NCBI GenBank assembly: GCA_964440605.1 | Contig: CAYTSW010000178.1 | Coordinates: 1 to 5,243 of the forward strand | Source of the DNA: CAYTSW01 sp964440605 | GTDB lineage: Bacteria; Planctomycetota; Phycisphaerae; Phycisphaerales; UBA1924 | Length of the DNA stretch: 5,243 bases | Direction: 5' to 3' | In this document: positions 1 to 5,243 of the stretch, piece by piece | Layout: each line of letters begins with the position of its first letter | How positions within the stretch are numbered: position 1 is the first letter of the stretch | Program-made: the position numbers and the translations under genes | The notes under the pieces: generated by a model | Told to the model about the DNA's origin: nothing | Database searches by the model: none | Seen by the model: the letters and a program-made list of their open reading frames with translations, nothing else

Positions 1-52
1 CCTACAACCTAGCGGTTAACAGCCGCTCGCTCTACCATTGAGCTATCGGGGA
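1..52 (-). tRNA. tRNA-Asn (anticodon GTT), 3' part beyond the left edge
   Basis: Read on the minus strand from 52 downwards, the sequence folds as the 5' two thirds of a tRNA. The 5' acceptor strand TCCCCGA is at 52-46, followed by TA. The D stem is GCTC/GAGC (43-40 with 32-29) with the loop AATGGTA between. The anticodon stem is AGCGG/CCGCT (27-23 with 15-11) around the loop CTGTTAA. The anticodon GTT is at 20-18 and decodes asparagine AAC/AAU. The variable loop AGGTT and the first strand of the T stem (GTAGG, 5-1) reach the window edge, so the T loop, 3' acceptor strand and any encoded CCA are not visible. The gene is transcribed away from rpmE. All stems seen are perfectly paired, so it looks functional. 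Confidence 0.94.
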
Positions 53-61
53 ATGGTTGGG

Positions 62-114
62 TTGTGCCGGCGGCCTCCGCCGGGCCGATCAGAGTAGCCG
101 CTTTCTCGGCACAA
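62..114. repeat. nested inverted repeats between tRNA-Asn and rpmE (possible leader or operator)
   Basis: An 8-bp perfect inverted repeat, TTGTGCCG at 62-69 and CGGCACAA at 107-114, brackets the divergent intergenic region. Inside it, and partly overlapping its left arm, is a perfect 7-bp hairpin, CCGGCGG (67-73) and CCGCCGG (77-83), with a 3-nt loop. The two pairings share 67-69, so they could be alternative folds. As RNA this would sit in the rpmE 5' leader if transcription starts upstream of about 62. As DNA it could serve as an operator for either divergent gene. Structured L31 leader RNAs are known in other bacterial groups, but I cannot match this to a named family. No convincing -35/-10 pair was found on either strand in 53-206. 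Confidence 0.3.
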
Positions 115-194
115 TCAAGCGCCCCCTTGGCCCCCGCCCGCCACACGCCTATCCTCTCCGCCCACCCAGACCCACCTCCTCGCACACCCCCACC

Positions 195-199
195 AGGGA
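195..199 (+). promoter_or_regulatory. Shine-Dalgarno site of rpmE
   Basis: AGGGA lies 7 nt before the ATG at 207. It supports that start over the longer open frame running back to 57, whose extra 50 residues are proline/arginine-rich and unlike any bL31. Confidence 0.7.
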
Positions 200-206
200 C
201 CGCACG

Positions 207-431
207 ATGAAGCAGGACACCCACCCCAAGTACTACCCCGACTGCAAGGTCTACTACAACGGCGAGGTCGTCATGACCGTCGGCGCCACCGTCCCCGAGA
301 TGCACGTCGACGTCTGGTCCGGCTCGCACCCCTTCTTCACCGGCAAGGCCGCCTTCGTCGACGCCGCCGGACGCGTCGAGAAGTTCAACCGCAAGTTCGC
401 CGGCGGCTACTTCAAGAACAAGAAGAAGTAA
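207..431 (+). CDS. rpmE: 50S ribosomal protein bL31, zinc-ligand-free form
   Basis: This is a 74-residue protein of the large ribosomal subunit, where bL31 helps bridge the two subunits. Family hallmarks are the N-terminus MKQDTHPKYY, the core HPFFTGKAAFVDAAGRVEKF at residues 41-60 and a lysine-rich tail ending FKNKKK. The start at 207 follows a good Shine-Dalgarno site and gives a family-typical N-terminus and length. The four zinc-binding cysteines of the classical form (positions 16, 18, 37 and 40 in E. coli numbering) are replaced by Tyr16, Asn18, Trp37 and Ser40; the only cysteine is Cys13. It also lacks the insertion typical of the type B (RpmE2/YkgM) paralogue, so it is a type A layout without zinc. 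It is followed by a hairpin at 462-486 and then prfA in the same direction; the rpmE-prfA pairing is common in bacteria and supports a housekeeping role. Confidence 0.96.
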   Translation: MKQDTHPKYYPDCKVYYNGEVVMTVGATVPEMHVDVWSGSHPFFTGKAAFVDAAGRVEKFNRKFAGGYFKNKKK

Positions 432-461
432 CGCGGTCGCCCTCCAACGCGACCCCCGACC

Positions 462-486
462 CAACGCCCGCCCGACGCGGGCGTTG
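462..486 (+). terminator. GC-rich hairpin after rpmE, probable terminator or attenuator
   Basis: A perfect 10-bp stem, CAACGCCCGC (462-471) with GCGGGCGTTG (477-486), encloses a 5-nt loop CCGAC, 30 nt after the rpmE stop. The following bases (TCGTGCGC) do not form a T-run, so it is not a classical intrinsic terminator. It may terminate weakly, protect the rpmE transcript 3' end, or let part of transcription continue into prfA. Confidence 0.55.
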
Positions 487-561
487 TCGTGCGCACGCCG
501 AACGGTCCTACGCTGATCGTCGAACCGCCGCAGCGTCGCCAGGCGCGAGCCGACCGCACCG

Positions 562-1644
562 ATGAAGCCCACCACCCACATCCTCGACACCCTCAAGGCC
601 ATCGCCGACGAGCGAGCGCAACTCGAACAACGCCTCGCGGATCCCGAAGTGCTTTCGGACCACCACCAGGTCCGCGATCTCTCCATCCGCAAGGCCGCGC
701 TCGACCCGGTCGCCGACGACTTCCTCGAACACCAACGCCTGCGCGCCGAAGCCGATGACCTGCGCTCCGTCATCGACCAGCCCGGCGACGACGAACTGCG
801 CGCGATGGCGCGCGAAGAACTGCCCGACGTCGAAGCGCGCGCCCAAGCCGCCCTCGACCACGCGCTCGAACGACTCGTCACCGCCGACGACCGCACCATC
901 GCCTCCGTCATGCTCGAGGTCCGCGCCGGCGTCGGCGGCGACGAGGCCGGCCTCTGGGCCGCCGACCTCCTGCGCATGTACGACAAGTTCGCCCACCTCA
1001 AAGGCTGGTCCGCCGAGACACTCTCCCTCGAAGCCGACGACGGCATGGGCGGTGTGCGATCCGCTGTCGTCAACCTCCGCGGCGAGGGCGTCTGGGCCGA
1101 GCTCAGCCACGAGGCCGGCACCCACTGCGTCAAGCGCGTCCCCGCGACCGAAACCCAGGGCCGCATCCACACCAGCACCGCCACCGTCGCCGTCCTCCCC
1201 GAGCCGCAACGCGTCGAAGTCGAGATCGATCCCAACGACGTCGACGAGCACATCACCACCGCGCAAGGCCCGGGCGGGCAGAACGTCAACAAGGTCGCCA
1301 CCGCCGTCCACCTCATCCACCGTCCCACCGGCGTCGAAGTGCGCATGCAGGAGACCAAGAGCCAGCAGCAGAACCGCGAAAAGGCCTGGCGACTCCTGCG
1401 TGCCCGCCTGTACGAAGCCGAGCTCCGCAGACGACGCGAGGAAGAAGCCTCCAAGCGTCAGCAGCAGATCGGCGGCGGCGAACGCGCCGAACGCATCCGG
1501 ACGTACCGCTACAAGGACAACATCGCCGTCGACCACCGCCTCGGCGACAACTTCCCCCTCCAGAGCATCCTCGAGGGCAAGCTCGACGACCTCGTCCGCC
1601 GCCTCACCGAGGCCGAGACCGCGCGCCGACTCGCCGCCCTCTGA
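562..1644 (+). CDS. prfA: peptide chain release factor 1 (RF1)
   Basis: Cytoplasmic RF1 recognises UAA and UAG in the ribosomal A site and triggers hydrolysis of peptidyl-tRNA. The protein is 360 residues, the normal family length. Visible features in order: a helical N-terminal domain (about 1-105), the GVGGDEAG segment (123-130), the stop-codon reading tripeptide Pro194-Ala195-Thr196 that marks RF1 rather than RF2, GRIHTS (200-205), and the catalytic GGQ at 238-240 within GPGGQNVNK. ATG 562 is the only possible start: an in-frame TGA lies at 514 and no other start codon occurs between. No good Shine-Dalgarno sequence precedes it, so initiation may be leaderless or SD-independent. The stretch before the PAT motif is HCVKRVPATE where the family usually has HRVQRVP(A/V)TE, so Arg becomes Cys189 and Gln becomes Lys191. 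The gene ends in TGA, which RF2, not RF1, reads. prmC is not the next gene. Confidence 0.98.
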   Translation: MKPTTHILDTLKAIADERAQLEQRLADPEVLSDHHQVRDLSIRKAALDPVADDFLEHQRLRAEADDLRSVIDQPGDDELRAMAREELPDVEARAQAALDHALERLVTADDRTIASVMLEVRAGVGGDEAGLWAADLLRMYDKFAHLKGWSAETLSLEADDGMGGVRSAVVNLRGEGVWAELSHEAGTHCVKRVPATETQGRIHTSTATVAVLPEPQRVEVEIDPNDVDEHITTAQGPGGQNVNKVATAVHLIHRPTGVEVRMQETKSQQQNREKAWRLLRARLYEAELRRRREEEASKRQQQIGGGERAERIRTYRYKDNIAVDHRLGDNFPLQSILEGKLDDLVRRLTEAETARRLAAL

Positions 1645-1759
1645 TCCCGCGGCCTTCGCGACCCCGATAACCACATGCGTACCAGCATTTCCCCGTGCGG
1701 GTGGTTCCCTCCAGTTCCTGTGTCGATGAGCCTCGCGACGCGGTCCGCGCGCGAGCTCC
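1645..1759. other. intergenic gap between prfA and the kinase gene
   Basis: The gap is 115 nt with no credible gene. It contains a possible branched fold: AACCAC (1669-1674) pairs with GTGGTT (1701-1706), and within it ATGC (1675-1678) pairs with GCAT (1685-1688). The stems are short and there is no T-run, so neither a terminator nor a riboswitch can be claimed. No clear promoter for the kinase was recognised here. An in-frame TGA at 1727-1729 limits the kinase start to ATG 1760. Confidence 0.4.
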
Positions 1760-3541
1760 ATGCCCACGCCGACACCCACCATCCCGACGCTCTTCGGGCC
1801 CGAGGCCTACTGCGGCGGCTTCGACACCCTCCCCGCCAGCGCCCCCGCTGCGCCCGCTCCGGCTCTCGCCGAGCGGCTCGACATCGCGACCAACTTCGGC
1901 GCCTACATGCCCCGCATCCACTGCATGCAGACCGCCCAAGGCACGCCCGACTGGCCCTGGATCTTCCTGCTCGTCGCCGCCACCGCCGGCATCGTCTTCT
2001 GGTACGCGCGCATCTACGCCTTCTGGCGCAGGTGCTACATCGCCGAGGAGCCGCGCGACAGAAACAAGCGGATGATGGATCTGGCCAACATCTTCTTCTG
2101 GTGCGCGATCTGCGGCTACGGCATGTCGCTGCTCATGTTTGTCTGGCCCGCCTACCGCCTGCTCGCGATCTTCTTGATCGTTCTCAACGTCTGGAGCTGG
2201 CGCTTCGAGCGTCACAAAGAGGAGTTCCGCATCTCCCTCCGAGCCAAGCGCCTCGAACGCGAGCTGCGCGAATCGCTCGAAGTGCGCAATACCGAGCTCG
2301 AAACCATCGTCGCCGAGCGCACACGCGAAGCCGAGGCCGCCCGCGCCGAAGCCGAGCGCGCCAACCACGCCAAATCCGACTTCCTCGCGCACATCAGCCA
2401 CGAGATTCGTACGCCGCTCAATGCCATCATGGGCTTCGCCGATGTCCTCGACGACCCGAACCTTGCCGACGACACTCGCTCCGAGCACGTCGGCACCATC
2501 CGACGCAACAGCGCCCACCTCCTCGCCGTCATCAACGATGTGCTCGACCTCTCCAAGGTCGAAGCCGGGCGCATGCAGGTCGAACGCATCGAGACCGACG
2601 CCGCGCTCGTCGCCCGCGATGTCGTCGAGGTCCTCCGAGCCCGCGCCGCCGAGAAGAACATCAACATCACGCTCCGCTTCGCGACCCCCATCCCCGATCG
2701 CATCACCACCGACCCCACCCACCTCAAGCAGGTCCTCCTCAACCTCTGCTCCAACGCCGTCAAGTTTACCAACGAAGGCTCGGTCACCCTCGAACTCGCC
2801 ACCGACGACGAAGGCTTCCTTGTCTGCCGCGTCATCGACACCGGCATCGGCCTCTCCGACGAACAGGCCGACCGCATCTTCGAGCCCTTCACCCAGGCCG
2901 AGCACTCCACCGCACGCCAGTACGGCGGCACGGGGCTCGGGCTCACCATCTCACGCTCGCTCGCCCACGCCCTCGGCGGCGACCTAACCGCCACAGGCAC
3001 GCCCGGCCAAGGCTCCACCTTCACCCTGCGCATCGACCCCGGACCCGCCATCCCTCAGCAGAGCAGCGACGCACCCGCATCCGACACGCCCGCCAAGCCC
3101 GCCGAACCATTGAACCCGCCGACCGCCAATCTTGCCGGCCTGCGCGTCCTTCTCGCCGAGGATGGACCCGACAACGTCCGCCTGCTCAAGGCCTATCTCG
3201 TGCGCACGGGCGTTGACCTCCACGTCGCCGCCAACGGCAGGGAAGCACTCGACTCGGTCCGCAACAACACCGCCCGCCCCTTCGACCTCATCCTCATGGA
3301 CGTTCACATGCCCGAGATGGACGGCCTGGACGCCACACGCCTCATCCGAGACGCCGGCTGCACCACGCCCATCCTCGCCCTCACCGCCAGCGCGCTGAAC
3401 TCCGATCGAAGCGTCGCCCTCGACGCCGGCTGCGACGACTTCGTCACCAAGCCCATCGGCAAAGACGATTTCCTGAGCGTCGTCGCTCAGTGGACCAATC
3501 GCGACGACGCACACCGCGCGGAAGATCGCCCCGCCGCGTAA
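1760..3541 (+). CDS. membrane-bound hybrid sensor histidine kinase with C-terminal receiver domain
   Basis: This 593-residue protein autophosphorylates on a histidine in response to an unknown signal and passes the phosphate to its own receiver. Layout: a proline/alanine-rich N-terminus (1-48); the HC-containing stretch MPRIHCM (50-56); three predicted membrane helices at about 66-86, 108-129 and 131-148; a charged coiled coil (150-205); a HisKA domain with H-box SHEIRTPL and phospho-acceptor His214; an HATPase domain with N-box around NLCSNAVKF (328-336), G1 DTGIGL (360-365), F-box IFEPF (373-377) and G2 GGTGLGL (389-395); a Pro/Ala linker (about 429-458); and a receiver (461-578) with acidic Glu467/Asp468, phospho-acceptor Asp514, Thr542 and Lys564. 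All catalytic motifs look intact. No PAS, HPt or output domain is present, so a separate HPt protein or regulator is expected elsewhere. ATG 1760 is the only start after the in-frame TGA at 1727; its Shine-Dalgarno site is weak. The membrane region resembles a degenerate ethylene-receptor-type sensor. The gene ends in TAA, 15 bases before the converging neighbour. Confidence 0.95.
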   Translation: MPTPTPTIPTLFGPEAYCGGFDTLPASAPAAPAPALAERLDIATNFGAYMPRIHCMQTAQGTPDWPWIFLLVAATAGIVFWYARIYAFWRRCYIAEEPRDRNKRMMDLANIFFWCAICGYGMSLLMFVWPAYRLLAIFLIVLNVWSWRFERHKEEFRISLRAKRLERELRESLEVRNTELETIVAERTREAEAARAEAERANHAKSDFLAHISHEIRTPLNAIMGFADVLDDPNLADDTRSEHVGTIRRNSAHLLAVINDVLDLSKVEAGRMQVERIETDAALVARDVVEVLRARAAEKNINITLRFATPIPDRITTDPTHLKQVLLNLCSNAVKFTNEGSVTLELATDDEGFLVCRVIDTGIGLSDEQADRIFEPFTQAEHSTARQYGGTGLGLTISRSLAHALGGDLTATGTPGQGSTFTLRIDPGPAIPQQSSDAPASDTPAKPAEPLNPPTANLAGLRVLLAEDGPDNVRLLKAYLVRTGVDLHVAANGREALDSVRNNTARPFDLILMDVHMPEMDGLDATRLIRDAGCTTPILALTASALNSDRSVALDAGCDDFVTKPIGKDDFLSVVAQWTNRDDAHRAEDRPAA

Positions 3542-3556
3542 ACATGTTAAGTAGTG
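3542..3556. other. short convergent gap between the kinase and GspC-like genes
   Basis: Only 15 nt separate the two converging stop codons. There is no hairpin terminator in the gap, so the two transcripts probably overlap at their 3' ends. A small palindrome AACATGTT spans 3541-3548 and is too short to interpret. Confidence 0.5.
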
Positions 3557-4624
3557 TCACCCACTCCCGCCGCCACGACGCCGCTCCTCACGATTGCGAC
3601 GCTCCTCCTCCGCCTGCTTGCTCGCGTTCTGCATCATGCGCAACAACTCGGTCATCCCCTGCGGCGCGCCGCCCGCTCCCCCTGCATCATCGACACCTGC
3701 CAACCCATCACCCTCATCGTCCTCCACGACGGTCGCAGCCGCGGTGGTCTCCCCCGCCATCAACGCCAGCGACAGACGGATGTCCTCTTCCGACACCCCC
3801 TGCGCCCGCAGCTCCGCCGCGATCTGATCAGCGTTTCGCGTTTCCACATGAGGCGTCGTCCGATCAGGCATCTCTTCCGTCGGCCGCGCCGGCAACGTCG
3901 CCAGTCCCTCCGGAAACAGCCGCCGCGCCACCGTCACGCCCGAACGCACCAGCACCACCCGATGCCGCGCCGGCTGCACCCGCGCTACCACCCAGGGCGA
4001 CCGGTCGTGCGCCGGATCGGTGAACGCGTCCCCCGCTTCGTACGCCGTCGTCACCCCACGCTGAGGCGACTTCTTCAATCCGATCATCGCCCGCGACCGC
4101 TCATCCGCGCCGACGAAGATGCCAAACAGCTCCAGGTCCGACAACGCCGCCTTCACATCGTCCGGCACGTCCTCGTCCGGCGTCAGCACGATTTCCTGAA
4201 CCCCGTCTCCGTCCGTCACCGCCACCGCCGGCGCTGGCTCGGCGGGCTCCTGCTCAGGCTCGGCTTCGACCCCCGCCTGCTCGTCAGCATCGCCCGCCGA
4301 GGCGTCCGCTACCGTGCGTGGCTCGGGCCAGAACCGACGATCCGACGCCCAGACGTTGTCCCGCCCCAGCCGCTCCAGCATCCCGTCGCGCGCCGCGACA
4401 TCGAGCCCGTCGTGCTCCAACGCGGGCAACATCGGCACTTCGCCAACGGACGCGCGCTCGTCGACCGCGCCCGGCAGCGGGCGCACCCACGCCCACACGC
4501 ACCACGCCGCGCACGCTACGACAGCGAAGCCCGTCACGCCCAGCGCCACACCCGTCGCGCTCGCGCCCCCCGCGCCACCGACCGCCGCTCGCTCTCTGGA
4601 AACGCGTCGCCATCCGCCCGTCAT
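3557..4624 (-). CDS. GspC/PilP-like inner-membrane protein of a type II secretion or pilus-like system
   Basis: This is a 355-residue protein, probably anchored in the inner membrane with its bulk in the periplasm. A basic N-terminus (1-23) is followed by one hydrophobic helix (about 24-47), an acidic Pro/Glu/Ala linker (about 100-155), and a small domain at about 158-235. That domain has the pattern seen in the GspC homology region and PilP: LSDLELFGIFVG, a central strand (AMIGLKK), then EAGDAF, VARVQPARHRVVLVRSG and a final hydrophobic strand. In such machines this domain contacts the secretin. A C-terminal part carries a short helical segment (264-290), a Gly/Asp-rich stretch and a charged tail ending GGGSG; I see no PDZ domain. 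ATG 4624 overlaps the upstream stop as ATGA, and GGAGG at 4639-4635 gives a strong Shine-Dalgarno site, so translation is probably coupled. No secretin gene follows; the next gene converges. The family call rests on pattern, position and membrane layout, not on a diagnostic motif. Confidence 0.6.
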   Translation of the reverse strand: MTGGWRRVSRERAAVGGAGGASATGVALGVTGFAVVACAAWCVWAWVRPLPGAVDERASVGEVPMLPALEHDGLDVAARDGMLERLGRDNVWASDRRFWPEPRTVADASAGDADEQAGVEAEPEQEPAEPAPAVAVTDGDGVQEIVLTPDEDVPDDVKAALSDLELFGIFVGADERSRAMIGLKKSPQRGVTTAYEAGDAFTDPAHDRSPWVVARVQPARHRVVLVRSGVTVARRLFPEGLATLPARPTEEMPDRTTPHVETRNADQIAAELRAQGVSEEDIRLSLALMAGETTAAATVVEDDEGDGLAGVDDAGGAGGAPQGMTELLRMMQNASKQAEEERRNREERRRGGGSG

Positions 4625-5243
4625 GCGCCACCCCCCTCCGACTCATTCGCGAGCATCGCCGTCGCCTCCGGCGTCACCGCGATCGCCTTGAGCGTCACCA
4701 CCGCGCGCACCAGCGTCGACGCCTCCTTCGTCCCCGGTCCCGACAGCTCCAGCGTCTCGATCACGGTCCGCAGTTCCGGCAAGTGCTCCAGCCGATCGAG
4801 AAACGCGTACAAGTCGCGCGGATCATCGGCCTTGAACGTGAACACGCTCTCGAGCTCGAACACACCCGCCACATCCTCCACAGCCGCCGACTGCGACCGC
4901 GCCTGTCCCTCGAGCTCCACGTCGTACGACGCCGCCTCTTCCTGCACGCGCCGGCGAAACTCCGCCAGGGCGATCTGCGACGTGTCCGCTTCGATCACCG
5001 TCCCCCGCAGCGTCGCCCACGCCGCGCCCGCCTCGCCGCGCAGCCGCGCCCACGCGTCCGCCTCCTCCACCAGCGCCCGCTCCCGCGCCGCCTGAGCCGC
5101 CACGTCGAGATACCCGCTCATCGCCGCCGGCACCGCGCTCTCCGTCCCATCCCGGCCCGACTTCCGCACGCGATCCGCCACCACCAGCCCCGCCGCATCC
5201 GTGGCGGTCACCTTGACCGACACGGTGCCCACATCGCCATTCT
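4621..5243 (-). CDS. GspM/PilO-like assembly protein, 5' end beyond the right edge
   Basis: The frame is open from the right edge to TGA at 4623-4621. The first in-window start candidate is GTG 5232 (203 residues), but coding-like sequence (N-G-D) continues upstream of it without a stop, so the true start is probably outside. Numbered from GTG 5232: residues 1-38 have no membrane helix; 43-100 form an Ala/Glu/Arg-rich helical, probably coiled-coil region; and 126-186 match the ferredoxin-like fold of GspM/PilO proteins, with strand FELESVFTFKA, helix DLYAFLDRLEHLPEL, strand VIETLELSG and a final strand RAVVTLKAIAV. GspM and PilO are inner-membrane proteins whose periplasmic domains join the assembly platform with GspL/PilN and GspC/PilP. 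The overlap with the GspC/PilP-like gene fits this. The membrane anchor expected before the coiled coil is not in the visible part. An internal start at ATG 5121 would leave the fold intact but is less likely. Family assignment is an inference from fold pattern and neighbour. Confidence 0.55.
   Translation of the reverse strand, partial: NGDVGTVSVKVTATDAAGLVVADRVRKSGRDGTESAVPAAMSGYLDVAAQAARERALVEEADAWARLRGEAGAAWATLRGTVIEADTSQIALAEFRRRVQEEAASYDVELEGQARSQSAAVEDVAGVFELESVFTFKADDPRDLYAFLDRLEHLPELRTVIETLELSGPGTKEASTLVRAVVTLKAIAVTPEATAMLANESEGGGA
4635..4639 (-). promoter_or_regulatory. Shine-Dalgarno site inside the upstream gene, for the GspC-like gene
   Basis: On the minus strand GGAGG (4639-4635), continuing as a G-run, lies 10 nt before ATG 4624, within the last codons of the upstream gene. 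With the ATGA overlap it fixes this start and suggests both re-initiation and independent ribosome loading. Confidence 0.65.

Noticed and set aside
91..118. Possible tRNA-Asn promoter on the minus strand: TTGATT (118-113), 16-nt spacer, TACTCT (96-91)
   Set aside because: The -10 element matches only half of the consensus and lies about 40 nt upstream of the tRNA 5' end. In a GC-rich genome of unknown promoter preference this is not enough to call.
489..758. A plus-strand open frame of 89 codons beginning in the rpmE-prfA gap
   Set aside because: It mostly overlaps the 5' part of prfA out of frame and encodes an Arg/Pro-rich product with no family resemblance.
508..1782. Long open frames on the minus strand opposite prfA
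   Set aside because: They lie antisense to a full-length, motif-complete RF1. Their translations are low-complexity Val/Gly/Asp/Arg mixtures with no domain pattern, as expected opposite GC-rich coding DNA.
1604..2905. A 433-codon open frame on the minus strand opposite the kinase, and 1675-3216 on the plus strand in another frame
   Set aside because: Both overlap the hybrid kinase, whose HisKA, HATPase and receiver motifs are complete. The alternative products are compositionally biased (Asp/Val/Gly or Arg/His/Pro) without recognisable domains.
3473..3490. A perfect 7-bp stem CTGAGCG/CGCTCAG with a 4-nt loop near the end of the kinase gene, considered as a terminator for the converging minus-strand operon
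   Set aside because: It lies inside the receiver coding region and is not followed by a T-run on either strand. Coding constraint and chance explain it as well.
3554..5095. A 513-codon plus-strand open frame opposite the GspC/GspM-like genes
   Set aside because: Its product is Arg/Pro/Ser/His-rich without domains. The minus-strand frames instead show a membrane helix, fold-like patterns, an ATGA coupling and a strong Shine-Dalgarno site.
5230..5232. GTG at 5232-5230 as the true start of the GspM-like gene
   Set aside because: The frame stays open and coding-like up to the window edge and no Shine-Dalgarno site can be seen before it, so the gene is described as continuing beyond the window.
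1..5243. Mobile element, CRISPR array, toxin-antitoxin or defence genes
   Set aside because: No transposase or integrase motifs, terminal inverted repeats, regularly spaced direct repeats or small toxin/antitoxin-like gene pairs were found on either strand.

Overview
The window is about 5.2 kb of very GC-rich, tightly packed bacterial chromosome. Its sequence character (strongly biased third codon positions, a bL31 without zinc ligands, an unusual membrane-anchored hybrid kinase, and a divergent GspC/PilP-like plus GspM/PilO-like pair) suggests Planctomycetota, perhaps the Phycisphaerae. That placement is an inference from general resemblance, not from a search.

Layout, left to right: (1) the 5' two thirds of a tRNA-Asn(GTT) gene on the minus strand, cut by the left edge. 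(2) A divergent intergenic region holding nested inverted repeats. (3) rpmE (ribosomal protein bL31) on the plus strand, followed by a GC-rich hairpin. (4) prfA (peptide chain release factor 1), plus strand. (5) A 115-nt gap, then a 593-residue membrane-bound hybrid sensor histidine kinase with a C-terminal receiver domain, plus strand. (6) Fifteen bases later, converging from the right, two overlapping minus-strand genes. In transcription order these are a GspM/PilO-like protein (5' end beyond the right edge) and a GspC/PilP-like single-pass membrane protein, coupled by an ATGA stop/start overlap. They look like the inner-membrane part of a type II secretion or type IV pilus-like machine.

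rpmE and prfA are translation genes that often sit together. prmC, the usual partner of prfA (methylates the GGQ glutamine), is not the next gene; the kinase takes its place. The kinase and the secretion-like pair end tail to tail and have no evident functional link. No mobile element, CRISPR array, phage gene or defence module was seen.

The points most worth a second look are: a lysine at the release factor 1 position that normally carries the glutamine reading the third stop-codon base; a three-helix sensor region in the kinase that looks like a degenerate ethylene-receptor domain with Met in place of the copper-binding His; loss of all four zinc ligands in bL31; and a strand composition bias so strong that plus-strand genes favour C-ending codons and minus-strand genes G-ending codons. 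I found no clear evidence of a wholly new system.
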